The notes: generated from the sequence alone by a model not told the origin. 64,000 bases of DNA from Flavobacterium lacustre (GCF_027474525.2 NZ_CP114882.2:1674001-1738000); one strand, 5' to 3'. Counted from the first letter of the stretch, positions 47,957 through 56,854 are shown. Made by a program: numbers and translations.

Positions 47957-48694
47957 ATGAATAAATATTTCAATGTTAATTTCCAATTTGATCACCAAGA
48001 ATTAGAAAAAATAATAGAAGAAACATCTTTGATTGGTAAAGGATATTGTTGTTTTGTTGATGCTACATCACTGGTCTATTCGTATAAAAATGAAAATTTC
48101 AGAAGTATTTTGAATGCCTCACTTGCAAATTCTTGTGATGGAAGTTATATTGCATTATTGGCCAGTAAAATTCATAATAAGAGTTTAAAAGAATATATAG
48201 GACCTGATTTTTTTAAAAAATTTATTTACAAAAATAATACGCAATTTATAATTGGAAATACAGAAATTGTTTTTAATAAAGTAAAGGATAAATTAGAATT
48301 AAATGGCATACCTACTTCTAATCTTTATTTCATTCCTTTACCTTTTAAGTCAGTTGAAGAATTCGATTATGCAGCAATAGCATCAAAGATAAACAAAATA
48401 AGTCCACGATATATTTGGGTCTCTTTAGGAGCTCCAAAGCAAGAAGAGTTTATGTCCAGATTATTGCCTTATATTGATAAAGGAGTTATGATTGGTGTAG
48501 GCGCAGCACTGAATTATTTTACCGGAGAAGTGAAAGATATTCCTAATTGGGCCAGAAAAATGCATTTGATTTGGTTGTATCGAATTTTTACTGAACCCAA
48601 AAAACAAATCAAAAGGTGCAAAGAAATTTTGTTGGTATTACCAAAACTCTATTCACAAGAGAAAAAAAAGATAAAGCAAATTAAGCCTGTCTAA
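47957..48694 (+). CDS. WecG/TagA/CpsF-family glycosyltransferase (GT26)
   Basis: A 245-residue enzyme with NSCDGSYIALLASKI, the conserved SLGAPKQEEFMSRL, GVGAALNYFTGEVKDIPNWARK and GLEWLYR-like HLIWLYRIFTEPKKQIKR. GT26 enzymes add the second sugar to an undecaprenyl-linked HexNAc, as WecG and TagA do. It fits with the initiating transferases encoded at 49884 or 51765. It is the last gene of the AT-rich core. Confidence 0.88.
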   Translation: MNKYFNVNFQFDHQELEKIIEETSLIGKGYCCFVDATSLVYSYKNENFRSILNASLANSCDGSYIALLASKIHNKSLKEYIGPDFFKKFIYKNNTQFIIGNTEIVFNKVKDKLELNGIPTSNLYFIPLPFKSVEEFDYAAIASKINKISPRYIWVSLGAPKQEEFMSRLLPYIDKGVMIGVGAALNYFTGEVKDIPNWARKMHLIWLYRIFTEPKKQIKRCKEILLVLPKLYSQEKKKIKQIKPV

Positions 48695-48978
48695 GTTTTA
48701 AAGACTTTATTAGCAATTTTGTGTTATTGATTAAGATGATTGATGGTCAAGCTTATTTTTCATTGATTGATGTTCGTTTTTAAAAAAGGTTAATTGGTTA
48801 ACTGGTTAATCGTTGATTGCTATTCGTTTTTAAAAAAGGTTAATTAGTTAACTGGTTAATCGTTGATCGTTGGTCGTTGGTCGTTTTGAAAAGGTTAATC
48901 GTTGATGGATATTCGTTTTTCGATTCGAATACCTTTTTGTTAGTTCAATATATTTAAATTAAATTGATTTGTCATTCT
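48695..48978. repeat. Tandem 50-bp repeat built of GGTTAAT / TCGTTGA heptamers
   Basis: Two copies of a 50-base unit at 48771-48820 and 48821-48870 differ at few positions. They contain TTAAAAAAGGTTAAT and GGTTAATCGTTGAT. TCGTTGG TCGTTGG heptamers and a third partial copy (about 48884-48920) follow. It is the right-hand border of the AT-rich core. Confidence 0.8.
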
Positions 48979-49887
48979 ATGGTTTTAATAACGGGAATTA
49001 CCGGTTTTGTAGGACAGAATTTGAGTGCATATTTATCGGATTCATATCAGATTAAAGGTGTTTCTAGAGTGTCTTCTGATGCAAATCTGTCTTATGCTGA
49101 TTTCTTTGAAGGGAATTCAACTTGTGATGCTATTGTTCATCTTGCCGGCAAAGCGCATGATTTAAAGAAAACCTCCAATGATTCGGACTATTATGAGGCT
49201 AATTTTGAGTTGACCCAAAAATTATACGATCAATTTTTACAATCCAATGCTCAAACATTTATTTATATCAGTTCGGTTAAAGCTGTTGCGGATACTGTAA
49301 CAGGCGTTTTAACGGAAGATGCTTTTCCTAATCCTATTACGGTATATGGGAAGTCCAAAAAAATGGCGGAAGACTATATTTTAGCCCATTTGCCGTCTGA
49401 TAAAAAAGTATATATCTTGCGTCCGTGTATGATACATGGTCCGGGAAATAAAGGAAATCTTAATTTATTGTACGGTTTAGTGTCAAAAGGCGTTCCCTAT
49501 CCCTTAGGGGCTTATACCAATAACCGGTCTTTTTTAAGTATCGAAAATCTATGTTTTGTTATTGATCATTTATTAAAAAAGGACATACCCTCAGCTGTTT
49601 TTAATGTTGCGGATGATGTTCCCTTATCTACCAATGAAGTGATTGCATTGGTATCAGAATCTTTGGGTAAGAAGGCTAAAATCATTGCTTTGCCCAAAGC
49701 AATCATTCATGTTGTTGCCCAAGTTGGTGATATTTTGCCTCTACCCATCAATTCCGAAAAATTGCAAAAATTAACTGAAAATTATGTCGTCAGTACGGCT
49801 AAAATTAAATCCGCTTTAGGGATTTCTTTACCGGTCTCTTCAAGAGCCGGTCTTTTAAACACTTTTAACTCGTTTCGTAATTCATGA
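48979..49887 (+). CDS. NAD-dependent epimerase/reductase, WbpV-like
   Basis: A 302-residue extended SDR with VLITGITGFVGQNLSAYL, VHLAGKAHDLKK, ISSVKAVAD and YGKSKKMAEDYI (Tyr-x3-Lys). The short HLAGKAHD form is typical of the WbpV/WbjF group that reduces 4-keto-6-deoxy-HexNAc to QuiNAc or FucNAc derivatives. The start is ATG 48979 rather than TTG 48964. The stop overlaps the next gene (ATGA), a WbpL-like transferase, the same order as in Pseudomonas O-antigen loci. Confidence 0.75.
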   Translation: MVLITGITGFVGQNLSAYLSDSYQIKGVSRVSSDANLSYADFFEGNSTCDAIVHLAGKAHDLKKTSNDSDYYEANFELTQKLYDQFLQSNAQTFIYISSVKAVADTVTGVLTEDAFPNPITVYGKSKKMAEDYILAHLPSDKKVYILRPCMIHGPGNKGNLNLLYGLVSKGVPYPLGAYTNNRSFLSIENLCFVIDHLLKKDIPSAVFNVADDVPLSTNEVIALVSESLGKKAKIIALPKAIIHVVAQVGDILPLPINSEKLQKLTENYVVSTAKIKSALGISLPVSSRAGLLNTFNSFRNS

Positions 49888-50837
49888 CTTATTTTATTGT
49901 TTTACTTCTTTTGTTTGCCTTGGAGCTTTTTTATTTTAAAATAGCCGACCGGTATAATATTATCGACAAACCCAATCATCGTTCTTCTCATACCCGTATT
50001 ACTTTGCGCGGGGGAGGAATTATTTTTCCCATTGCGTTGTTGATTGCCTTTTTTTTAGGGTATGTCTCTGCTGTGGTTACCGGCGCTGTTGTTTTGGTCG
50101 CTGTTGTCAGTTTCATCGATGATGTTTATCCGTTGTCCACTTTGCCCCGGTTTTTATCCCATTGTATAGCTTGTGGTCTTTTGGTTTTTGAATTGCAGCT
50201 TTTTTCAGAACCTTTATGGCTTTTGCCTATTCTTTTTGTCTTACTGATTGGTTGGATTAATGCCTTTAATTTTATGGATGGCATTAATGGTATAACGGTA
50301 CTTTATGCTTTGGTCAGTATTCTTACTTTTGCTTATTTGTATCAAGGCGATGAACAGTTTTCTGTATTGGTTCTGTTGGGTTTGGCTTGTATCGTATTTG
50401 GTTTTTTCAATGTCAGAAAACGTGCTGTGACTTTTGCCGGAGATGTCGGCAGTATTAGTATGGCCGTTTTTCTTGCTTATTTTATGGTACAGCTTATTTT
50501 CGAAAAAGGCCAAATCGGTTATCTTTTGTTTTTTAGTGTCTATGGAATAGATGCTATTGTTACGATTTTGTATCGCATCAAAAATAAAGAAAACATTCTT
50601 CAGGCGCATCGCAGTCATTTGTATCAATATTTAGCCAACGAACTAGGCTGGTCTCATGTAACGGTTTCGGTACTGTATGCCCTGTTTCAATTTGTTATTA
50701 ATGTTGTTGTATTGGCATTAATTGCTGCCGAACAATTGTCTGTTTTTGTTTTTCTGGTCATCGGTATGGCTTTGACAGGTGTCTATTTGGGTATTCGAAT
50801 TAAGGTGCTGCAACGTATTAAACCTAACTATGCCTAG
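49884..50837 (+). CDS. WecA/WbpL-like undecaprenyl-phosphate sugar-1-phosphate transferase
   Basis: A 317-residue polytopic membrane protein of the PNPT (MraY/WecA) family. Its cytoplasmic-loop motifs are DKPNHRSSHTRITLRGGGI, SFIDDVYPLS, NAFNFMDGINGI, FAGDVGSISMA and HRSHLYQYL. It would start repeat-unit synthesis by moving QuiNAc/FucNAc-type phosphate to undecaprenyl phosphate. It overlaps the upstream reductase and the downstream acetyltransferase, giving a tightly coupled trio. Confidence 0.88.
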   Translation: MTYFIVLLLLFALELFYFKIADRYNIIDKPNHRSSHTRITLRGGGIIFPIALLIAFFLGYVSAVVTGAVVLVAVVSFIDDVYPLSTLPRFLSHCIACGLLVFELQLFSEPLWLLPILFVLLIGWINAFNFMDGINGITVLYALVSILTFAYLYQGDEQFSVLVLLGLACIVFGFFNVRKRAVTFAGDVGSISMAVFLAYFMVQLIFEKGQIGYLLFFSVYGIDAIVTILYRIKNKENILQAHRSHLYQYLANELGWSHVTVSVLYALFQFVINVVVLALIAAEQLSVFVFLVIGMALTGVYLGIRIKVLQRIKPNYA

Positions 50838-51405
50838 TCCTTTACTTATTATAGGGGCAGGTGGTGTAGGAAGAGAAATTGCAGCTACACTCCGGAACAG
50901 TGCGTTTAGTACCTATAGTGTAAAAGGATTTGTAGATGATGGTTTGGCAGCAGGCATACTAGTTCATTCTTTGCCTGTAGTAGGGGATTTAGACTGGCTT
51001 TTGCAACAAGCCGAACCGTATGCTGTTGTAATTGCTATAGGAAATCCTAAAATTAGGGCTATAATCCTCGAAAAGTTGAAGGATTGTTCTTTTGAATTTC
51101 CTGCGATTGTTCATCCCAACGTTCGCATTCACGATACCGACAGGGTTCAGATTGGCCCCGGATGTTATTTGGCCGACGGTTGTATTCTGACCACTGATAT
51201 TACTCTTGAAGCTTTTTGTTTTTTGAATACTGCTTGTACGTTGCAACATGATACTTATGTAGAGCATAATTCGGTTTTAATGCCCGGAGTCCGAATTACC
51301 GCTGGTGCCCGAATTGGAACCGGTACTTATATTGCCGCTAATTGTGTTATTACAACTTCGGATACGGTTGCTCCTCATAGTGTGATTACCCGATCGATTC
51401 GTTAG
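50830..51405 (+). CDS. Sugar acetyltransferase, PglD/NeuD-like
   Basis: A 191-residue protein. An N-terminal nucleotide-sugar-binding Rossmann part (PLLIIGAGGVGREIAATLRN) is followed by hexapeptide beta-helix repeats (VRIHDTDRVQIGPGCYLADGC, VEHNSVLMPGVRITAGARIGTGTYIAANC). PglD acetylates UDP-4-amino sugars in bacillosamine synthesis. ATG 50830 is chosen; an upstream frame start at 50779 would extend into the preceding gene. It overlaps the transferase stop by 8 bases. Confidence 0.82.
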   Translation: MPSPLLIIGAGGVGREIAATLRNSAFSTYSVKGFVDDGLAAGILVHSLPVVGDLDWLLQQAEPYAVVIAIGNPKIRAIILEKLKDCSFEFPAIVHPNVRIHDTDRVQIGPGCYLADGCILTTDITLEAFCFLNTACTLQHDTYVEHNSVLMPGVRITAGARIGTGTYIAANCVITTSDTVAPHSVITRSIR

Positions 51406-51764
51406 GTTTTTTATAATATCAGCATAAAAAGACCGTGAATTTGCCAATTATATTTTTTTTGATTTGGATTGTTTTTACCGCAAATTCACATATTTTAAAG
51501 GTATCGTTTTTGAAAAAAGGTAAAAACGTTTCATTGTTGAGCGTAAATTATAGGTTTTTATAGGTTTTTTTTAAACACACTTCGGCTTTGTTTTGTGCAG
51601 GCTCGATACATCGTTTTTAAAATAGGTAAAGGCGTTTCACTTTTTGAAAGTTTATCATAGCTCTGTGTAAGGCTAAAGTTGGTTTGTTTGGTTCTTTTTT
51701 TTATGTTTGCGTTACTTTTAGGCTTGCCCCTTTCTACTATTTGCCAACTAACCGGTCCTTATTG
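51406..51764. repeat. Gap with a hairpin and a 52-bp imperfect direct repeat
   Basis: GTGAATTTGC (51435-51444) pairs with GCAAATTCAC (51480-51489). Two similar 52-base blocks at 51502-51553 and 51609-51660 share ATCGTTTTT, GGTAAA and CGTTTCA. No coding frame is convincing. It may contain decayed copies of an intergenic repeat. Confidence 0.6.
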
Positions 51765-52343
51765 ATGATTAAACGGCTTTTTGATTTTATTTTTTCATTC
51801 CTTGGTTTGGTTGTTACCGGATGGTTGGTGTTGATTTTTTATCTTTTGGCCACTATTGATACCCGACAAAGCGGTTTGTTTGTACAAGAACGTATTGGTC
51901 AATATGGCAAAAGGTTTAGTATATACAAGCTTCGGACCATGCGGTGGAATGCTGCCGGTCAGCCGGAGATTTCGGCTTTAGGGGTTTTCCTTCGGAAGTC
52001 TAAAATAGATGAATTGCCTCAACTGTATAATGTTTTGGTGAATGATATGAGTTTTGTAGGGCCCAGACCTGATGTTGCCGGTTATTATGATCAATTGCAA
52101 GGAGACGCCCGAATGCTTTTGGATTTAAAGCCCGGGATTACCGGTCCCGCCAGTCTTAAATATTACAATGAAGAGCAGCTGTTGTCGCAACAGGCAGACC
52201 CTGATTATTATAATGATACTGTTATTTTTCCGGATAAAGTTCGGATTAATTTGAATTATCAAGCGAAACAATCCTTGGGATTGGATTTAACTATTTTATT
52301 TTTTACCCTGTTTAAAAAAAAGGGAGAATTCCTTTCGCTTTAA
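51765..52343 (+). CDS. Undecaprenyl-phosphate sugar transferase, PglC-like
   Basis: A 192-residue monotopic phosphoglycosyltransferase. It has an N-terminal hydrophobic helix (MIKRLFDFIFSFLGLVVTGWLVLIFYLLA), then the catalytic core IYKLRTMRWN, FLRKSKIDELPQLYNVLVNDMSFVGPRP and GYYDQL. The short form equals PglC, which transfers diNAcBac-1-phosphate. ATG 51765 is selected because longer starts add a non-homologous leader. With the PglD-, PglE- and PglF-like neighbours it suggests a bacillosamine-type first sugar. Confidence 0.87.
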   Translation: MIKRLFDFIFSFLGLVVTGWLVLIFYLLATIDTRQSGLFVQERIGQYGKRFSIYKLRTMRWNAAGQPEISALGVFLRKSKIDELPQLYNVLVNDMSFVGPRPDVAGYYDQLQGDARMLLDLKPGITGPASLKYYNEEQLLSQQADPDYYNDTVIFPDKVRINLNYQAKQSLGLDLTILFFTLFKKKGEFLSL

Positions 52344-52372
52344 AAATGGTCCTATTATTTAGGGTTTTCCTT

Positions 52373-52380
52373 TACCTTTG
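52373..52380 (+). promoter_or_regulatory. -7 box ahead of the PglE-like gene
   Basis: TACCTTTG matches TAnnTTTG. It overlaps a GTG at 52380 and predicts a start near 52387, which favours the ATG at 52407 as start codon. Confidence 0.5.
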
Positions 52381-52406
52381 TGCCAGTTTTTAATTGTTAT
52401 TCGTAC

Positions 52407-53540
52407 ATGAACAGTAATACAATTCCGCTTTCGTCTCCACATATGGGCGAAAGCGAACAAAAATATATCACGGAAACGTTAGCCTCTAATTGGGTTACTT
52501 CCTTAGGTCCTAATCTGGCTCTCTTTGAAGACCGTTTAGAAGCCTATTTGGGTTCGGGAGCCGTAGCCGCATTAAATTCGGGCACTTCGGCGATTCATCT
52601 TGGACTGATTTTGTTAGGTGTTCAAGCCGGTGATGAAGTCCTTTGTCAGACGATGACATTTTCTGCTTCTGCCAATCCCATTTTGTATCAAGGTGCTACA
52701 CCTGTTTTTATCGATAGTGAACCGGATACGTGGAATTTATGTCCAGTCGCTTTAGAGGATGCCATACAAGACCGAATTGCTAAGGGTGTAACACCTAAGG
52801 CTATTATAGCGGTTCATTTGTATGGTGTGCCTTATCAAGTTGACGCCATTCGGGAAGTTGCGGATCGCTATGGAATTCCCATACTTGAAGATGCTGCAGA
52901 AGCTTTAGGCAGCAGTTATAAAGGACAACGCTGTGGTACTTTTGGCGACATTGGTATCTTTTCTTTTAATGGAAATAAAATCATTACGACTTCTTCCGGA
53001 GGCGCTCTGGTATTGCGTACCGCTGCGCTGAAAAAGAAAGCTATTTTTTATGCCACACAATCCAAAGACGATGCGCCCCATTATCAGCATAGTACAATAG
53101 GGTATAATTACCGGATGAGTAATATATGTGCCGCCATAGGTCTTGGCCAGCTGGAAGTTTTAGACGAGCGTCTGAGATTGCGCAGTGCGATGCATGATTT
53201 TTATGTTGAGCTGTTTAAGTCCATTCCCGGCGTAACGGTTTATACAGTTCCTCATGCTGATTATGCTTCAAATTATTGGTTGACGACTCTTTTAATCCGT
53301 CCCGAGCTGACTGGTGGTATAACCCGAGAAACCGTCCGGCAAGCCTTAAACGACGCTGCTATAGATTGCAGGCCTTTATGGAAACCGATGCATTTACAAC
53401 CTCTTTTTGAAAATCAACCGTATTATGGCGGTACAGTATCCGCCACTCTTTTTGACATCGGACTTTGTATGCCTTCCGGTTCTGCTCTGACCGATGCGGA
53501 TCGAAGCAGGATTAAAGAGGTGTTGATGGGGGTTTTTTAG
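52407..53540 (+). CDS. PLP-dependent sugar aminotransferase, PglE-like (DegT/DnrJ/EryC1 family)
   Basis: A 377-residue aminotransferase. It opens IPLSSPHMGESEQKYITETL, with LNSGTSAIHLGLIL, ILEDAAEALGSSYKG and the PLP-lysine region FSFNGNKIITTSSGG. PglE aminates the 4-keto sugar made by the PglF-like dehydratase encoded at 53969, before acetylation by the PglD-like enzyme. The last codons end in a G run at which a composite repeat begins. Confidence 0.85.
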   Translation: MNSNTIPLSSPHMGESEQKYITETLASNWVTSLGPNLALFEDRLEAYLGSGAVAALNSGTSAIHLGLILLGVQAGDEVLCQTMTFSASANPILYQGATPVFIDSEPDTWNLCPVALEDAIQDRIAKGVTPKAIIAVHLYGVPYQVDAIREVADRYGIPILEDAAEALGSSYKGQRCGTFGDIGIFSFNGNKIITTSSGGALVLRTAALKKKAIFYATQSKDDAPHYQHSTIGYNYRMSNICAAIGLGQLEVLDERLRLRSAMHDFYVELFKSIPGVTVYTVPHADYASNYWLTTLLIRPELTGGITRETVRQALNDAAIDCRPLWKPMHLQPLFENQPYYGGTVSATLFDIGLCMPSGSALTDADRSRIKEVLMGVF

Positions 53541-53748
53541 GGGGTGGGTATTGGGTCCTGGGTCTTGGGTCCTGGGTTTTGGGTGAATCGTGAATTGTGA
53601 AAGGTGAGTGTTGTGAATCGTGAGTTGTGAAAAGTGAGTGTTGTGAATCGTGAATGGTGAGAGGTGAAAAGTAGCAGGGTTCAGGTGTTGGGTTTTGGGT
53701 GATAGGTTTTGGGTGTTAGGTTTTCGGTATTAGGTATTGGGTTTTGAT
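53540..53748. repeat. Composite heptamer array: GGGT, GTGA, junction motif, GGGT
   Basis: Seven G tracts (53540-53583) are followed by GTGANNN units to about 53670, then AAGTAGCAGGGTTCAGG, then a second GGGTNTT stretch to 53748. It starts at the TAG stop of the aminotransferase gene. Confidence 0.85.
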
Positions 53749-53888
53749 GTTGTATCGATAAATGAGACTCTTTTTTTACCTTATTTAATTTTAAAAAAAA
53801 AACTATTGCACAATTCTTAAAAAAGATGTTTTCTATCCGCTTTTTAGTGAAAAATCAATTTTACCTAAAGGGTTTTGAAAAGTTATTG

Positions 53889-53918
53889 TTTGTTTAAAAT
53901 GTTTTATCATTATATTTG
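53889..53918 (+). promoter_or_regulatory. Promoter of the PglF-like gene
   Basis: TTTG at 53889-53892 and TATATTTG at 53911-53918 with an 18-base spacer fit the Bacteroidota consensus very well. Predicted start near 53925. Confidence 0.65.
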
Positions 53919-53968
53919 ATACTCTTGTAGGAGTATGTTGAAGAAATTAAATTTAAAAATCACTTGAT

Positions 53969-55936
53969 TTGAATAGTAATAAACCCCATAGTAAAACGGC
54001 TCCTTTTTCTACTTATTTTTCGAGAGCTAATTTAAGATTGAGTATTAGTAATTTGAGCTATTTGCCCCGATGGATAATTGTTGCCATAGATTTTATGGTA
54101 TTGTTTATCGCTTTCTTTTTAACTTATTTATTGTTTAGAGGCACCGGATTGGATTATGTTATCACGCCTCATGAATTCGTTTTTATCAGTTCTTTTTTTG
54201 GTGTTAATGTCTTTTTCTTTTGGATTTTCAGAACCTACTCGGGAATTATTCGACACTCTTCTTACATCGATGCCGTTAAACTTTTGTTTTCCCAGTTGTC
54301 GGTATTGATTTTCTTTCTTTTTTTTAATTTTGTATTTGAAATTCTTACCAAAGAAAAAGCCTTTTTAAATACGGCTCTTTTTATCAATGTAGTGCTTTCT
54401 TTTTGCGGGTTGTTTTTATATCGTGTGGTTGTTAAGCAAACTTTTGAGCTGTATTTCTCAGAAAAAAATAGTACTAAATTAATTCGGACCATCATTTACG
54501 GAACGGATGCCAATGCCATTTCGGTTGCGAATGCTTTGAAATTTGAAACCCCATCCCGTTTTAAAATTGTTGGATTTGTCGATCGGAACAACCAGAATGC
54601 TTCTAAACGGATGTTGGATTTACCGATATTAGTCCAGAAGAAAAAACTACCGGCTTTGATGCGTTCTGTAGCCGCCGAAGGCGTTATTATGGCCGATAAA
54701 AGTTTGTCAAAGGAAGAACAATTGCTTATCGTTGATCAATGTCTGGAATACAATTACCGCGTTTATACGGTTCCTTTGATTTCTGATTGGGAAAATCAAA
54801 AAGAGATTTCGCAAAAAGTAAAGAACATTCAAATTGAAGATTTATTGGAGCGAAAACCAATCGTATTGGACAGTAAATCCATCTCGAAACAATTAAAAGA
54901 CAAAACCATTTTAATTTCGGGTGCGGCAGGATCTATAGGCAGCGAAATCGTTCGTCAGGTGTTGGGCTTTGGCCCTAAATGTGTTATTATGCTGGATCAG
55001 GCTGAAACACCACTGCATCATCTTTGTTTAGAAACCCGCAAGTTGGGTTCCGCTACAATTATCCATACGGTTATCGCCGATGTTCGCAATAAAGAGGCTA
55101 TGAATCGGATTTTTAAAAAATACCAGCCCCAGGTTGTTTATCATGCGGCGGCTTACAAGCATGTTCCTTTGATGGAGGAGAATCCTTCTCAGGCTATTTT
55201 GACTAATATCGAAGGGACCAAAAATCTAGCCGATTTATCCTGTTTGTACAAAGTCAAAAAATTTGTCATGGTCTCTACGGACAAAGCGGTCAATCCGAGT
55301 AACGTCATGGGCGCCAGCAAACGCATCGCTGAAAAATATGTACAATCCTTGCAGTTAAAAAGTCAAAAGGAAGAAAGCCTTCATACCACTAAATTTATCA
55401 CTACCCGTTTTGGGAATGTATTGGGGTCTAATGGTTCGGTTGTTCCTTTGTTTACGAAACAAATTGCCAGTGGTGGTCCTGTTACGATTACCCATAAAGA
55501 TATTATCCGTTATTTCATGACAATTCCGGAAGCCTGTCAATTGGTATTAGAGGCCGGGTCTATGGGGAATGGCGGGGAGATTTACATTTTTGATATGGGG
55601 AAACCTGTTAAAATACTCGATTTGGCTAAAAAGATGATTAAGTTAGCCGGATTTGTTCCTGACCGTGATATTAAGATAGCCATAGTTGGTTTAAGACCAG
55701 GAGAAAAACTGTATGAAGAACTGCTTAATGATACCTCCAAAACGATTCCGACCTATCATGAAAAAATCATGATTGCAGAAGAAATTCAAGATGAATTTGA
55801 AACCTTGCATACTGATATTGATGAGCTCATTGGTATTGCCAATTTCTTTGATAATGATGATATCGTGTCTAAGATGAAGAAAATTGTTCCTGAATTTAAG
55901 AGTATGAATTCGACTTATCAGACACTGGACCAATAA
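53969..55936 (+). CDS. UDP-HexNAc 4,6-dehydratase with membrane domain (PglF/WbpM-like)
   Basis: A 655-residue protein. Four N-terminal membrane helices cover about 35-160, followed by a first Rossmann-like domain (IIYGTDANAISVANALK). The C-terminal dehydratase has ILISGAAGSIGSEIVRQVL, YHAAAYKHVPLMEENP, VSTDKAVNPSNVMGASKRIAE and a GNVLGSNGSVVPLF signature. It makes 4-keto-6-deoxy sugar for both the PglE-like and WbpV-like branches. It starts at TTG 53969, because an in-frame stop lies just upstream and the next ATG falls inside the first helix. A promoter precedes it. Confidence 0.9.
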   Translation: MNSNKPHSKTAPFSTYFSRANLRLSISNLSYLPRWIIVAIDFMVLFIAFFLTYLLFRGTGLDYVITPHEFVFISSFFGVNVFFFWIFRTYSGIIRHSSYIDAVKLLFSQLSVLIFFLFFNFVFEILTKEKAFLNTALFINVVLSFCGLFLYRVVVKQTFELYFSEKNSTKLIRTIIYGTDANAISVANALKFETPSRFKIVGFVDRNNQNASKRMLDLPILVQKKKLPALMRSVAAEGVIMADKSLSKEEQLLIVDQCLEYNYRVYTVPLISDWENQKEISQKVKNIQIEDLLERKPIVLDSKSISKQLKDKTILISGAAGSIGSEIVRQVLGFGPKCVIMLDQAETPLHHLCLETRKLGSATIIHTVIADVRNKEAMNRIFKKYQPQVVYHAAAYKHVPLMEENPSQAILTNIEGTKNLADLSCLYKVKKFVMVSTDKAVNPSNVMGASKRIAEKYVQSLQLKSQKEESLHTTKFITTRFGNVLGSNGSVVPLFTKQIASGGPVTITHKDIIRYFMTIPEACQLVLEAGSMGNGGEIYIFDMGKPVKILDLAKKMIKLAGFVPDRDIKIAIVGLRPGEKLYEELLNDTSKTIPTYHEKIMIAEEIQDEFETLHTDIDELIGIANFFDNDDIVSKMKKIVPEFKSMNSTYQTLDQ

Positions 55937-56028
55937 CTCTGGGAATCAGAATCGCTATGAATGAACGTCAAATTCAGTTTCCGATTTACTTTTACTACAA
56001 ACCACTGATTTAATTCCTGCTTTATAAT

Positions 56029-56036
56029 TATATTTG
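56029..56036 (+). promoter_or_regulatory. -7 box of the second export module
   Basis: TATATTTG predicts a start near 56043, ahead of the ATG at 56056. No clear TTG at -33. Confidence 0.45.
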
Positions 56037-56055
56037 CCACCAAAAACAGATTTAC

Positions 56056-56847
56056 ATGAACTATTTTTTGTTACTAAAAAAAACAATTCCTTTTTTATTT
56101 GCTCTCTTATTTTTTTCTTGTGCGCCCAGAAAAGAAATCGTTTATTATCAGAATATTGATCGTTTGCCAACAGCAAAATCAAATACTTATGAAGTCACCA
56201 TTCAACCCGATGATTTACTGCTGATTATCGTTTCAGCTGAGGATCCGGAAATTGCGTTGCCGTTTAATTTGAAATCAGTTAGTGTTGGAACAGCCAATAA
56301 ACAAGATTTAGTTCGTGGACAGGAAACCATGCAGTTGTATTTGGTTGATGCTAATGGGACTATTGATTTTCCCGTTTTAGGCAAATTAAAAGTAAGTGGG
56401 CTAACCCGCTCTGCTGTACTTCAACTGTTTCAGGATAAAATTGGTATGTATATCAAAAATCCAATTGTTAATCTCCGTATCATGAATTTTAAAATTTCGA
56501 TACAAGGCGAAGTAGTTGCTCCAGGGACTTACACTATTGATTCGGAACGCATCACATTGATTGAAGCCTTGAGCAAAGCAAGGGATTTGACCATATATGG
56601 TAAAAGAGATAATATCTTGATTATTCGTGAAATAGACGGGGTGAAGACCTATAATCGAGTCGATATTACCCAAGCGGATTTTATTAATTCTCCTTTTTAT
56701 TATTTGGCACAAAACGATGTGGTGTATGTGGAACCTAATAAGAACCGAATTAATGCGGCAGCCGTTGGTCCTAATACCGGAGTCATTATATCAATAACTT
56801 CTTTATTGATTACCATTATCACCTTAATTATTTCTACCACAAACTAA
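56056..56847 (+). CDS. Wza-like polysaccharide export lipoprotein (module 2)
   Basis: A 263-residue lipoprotein with lipobox FFSC (Cys22). It has Poly_export (VTIQPDDLLLIIVSAEDPEI), SLBB-like segments (VDANGTIDFPVLGKLKVSGLTRSAV and ISIQGEVVAPGTYTIDSERITLIEALSKA) and a C-terminal hydrophobic helix. It has exactly the same length and build as the module 1 protein at 24474 but a clearly different sequence. Followed after 7 bases by its kinase. Confidence 0.88.
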   Translation: MNYFLLLKKTIPFLFALLFFSCAPRKEIVYYQNIDRLPTAKSNTYEVTIQPDDLLLIIVSAEDPEIALPFNLKSVSVGTANKQDLVRGQETMQLYLVDANGTIDFPVLGKLKVSGLTRSAVLQLFQDKIGMYIKNPIVNLRIMNFKISIQGEVVAPGTYTIDSERITLIEALSKARDLTIYGKRDNILIIREIDGVKTYNRVDITQADFINSPFYYLAQNDVVYVEPNKNRINAAAVGPNTGVIISITSLLITIITLIISTTN

Positions 56848-56854
56848 TTTTTCA

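Noticed and set aside
53540..53748. CRISPR-like appearance of the repeat arrays
   Set aside because: Units are 7 bases long, contiguous and without spacers. No cas genes are present.
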